A program made the position numbers and the translations under genes. A stretch of DNA of 6,470 nucleotides from Chloroflexota bacterium (lineage in GTDB: Bacteria > Chloroflexota > Limnocylindria > Limnocylindrales > CSP1-4). The notes beneath the pieces are model-generated. The model was given only the letters and a program-made list of their open reading frames with translations, did not search any database and was not told the origin of the DNA. The DNA is taken from the NCBI GenBank assembly GCA_021777365.1, contig JAJYDP010000289.1:1-6470 (forward strand). Reading direction: 5' to 3'. Positions 6,286 to 6,470 of the stretch are shown one piece after another; the stretch's first letter is position 1, and the number at the start of each line of letters is the position of its first letter.

Positions 6286-6470
6286 TGTGCCGAACCGCCT
6301 TGCAGGAGCGTTGCAGCCGCCGGCGCAAGCAGCCCGAAGCCGGAACGCCAAGGCAACCGTGCGGCGGGCACACGCGAGCGCCGCGGACGTCAAGGCCGCG
6401 CCAACGGCGCGCGACTCTCAGGCGGCCGCGAAACCGCGGGACCCGCGCGCGCCTCTCGCGCGCCGCTCAG
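6286..6470. other. Upstream intergenic region, no gene seen
   Basis: I find no supportable coding region on either strand and no tRNA or rRNA in this stretch. It contains the TTGCAG repeat near the promoter. Near the window edge there is a cluster of very GC-rich inverted repeats: CCGCG/CGCGG (6426-6439), CGCGGG/CCCGCG (6435-6447, 1-base loop), and a 7-bp GCGCGCG/CGCGCGC stem with a 5-base loop (6445-6463). These could be the terminator zone of a gene lying beyond 6470, although no U tract follows on either strand. Confidence 0.5.
6300..6316. promoter_or_regulatory. Direct repeat TTGCAG, 11-base period, upstream of the -35 box
   Basis: TTGCAG occurs at 6300-6305 and 6311-6316, one helical turn apart, starting 15 bases upstream of the -35 hexamer (about -52 to -68 relative to the predicted start). 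Tandem half-sites in this position are typical of activators that bind side by side. No regulator gene is in the window, so its identity is unknown, and a chance occurrence is possible. Confidence 0.3.

Noticed and set aside
1..6470. Search for CRISPR arrays, insertion sequences, tRNA/rRNA genes, attachment sites or a novel defence or mobile system
   Set aside because: I saw no repeat-spacer pattern, transposase, terminal inverted repeats, RNA gene or unknown conserved gene. The window is explained by one canonical importer operon.

Overview
The window comes from a GC-rich bacterium and holds one transcription unit, read entirely on the minus strand. It encodes a dipeptide/oligopeptide (Dpp/Opp-type) ABC importer. 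Read in the direction of transcription (right to left) the order is: promoter and leader (about 6285 to 6130), a lipoprotein substrate-binding protein (6129 to 4324), a 134-base gap with a strong hairpin, a DppB-type permease (4189 to 3092), a DppC-type permease (3079 to 2117), a DppD-type ATPase (2120 to 1035) and a DppF-type ATPase (1038 to 1, cut by the window edge). This is the same A-B-C-D-F order as the classical dpp operon.

The five products make one machine. The lipid-anchored binding protein captures substrate outside the membrane, the two permeases form the channel, and the two ATPases power it. Downstream genes are tightly packed: 12 bases separate the two permeases, and ATGA overlaps join permease to ATPase and ATPase to ATPase, which suggests translational coupling. 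A promoter with both hexamers matching consensus (TTGACA, TATAAT, 19-base spacer) lies about 120 bases upstream of the binding-protein start. That start has a strong Shine-Dalgarno sequence. The binding-protein/permease gap carries a perfect 13-bp inverted repeat with no adjacent U tract. It looks like an intercistronic RNA stabiliser or partial terminator that would let the binding protein be made in excess.

The organism cannot be fixed from this sequence. High GC, an Ala/Ser/Thr/Gln-rich linker after the lipoprotein cysteine, and a DppB with an extra extracytoplasmic segment would fit a Chloroflexota (for example Limnocylindria-like) or actinobacterial source, but this is only an impression. 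The substrate is also open, because family-5 binding proteins take peptides, nickel chelates, sugars and opines, and no peptidase or regulator gene is present here.

I do not see a new biological system. The points worth a second look are local: the promoter with a possible upstream operator, the intercistronic hairpin, the DppB insertion, and the cysteine motifs of the two ATPases. The long plus-strand open frames are shadows of the minus-strand genes.
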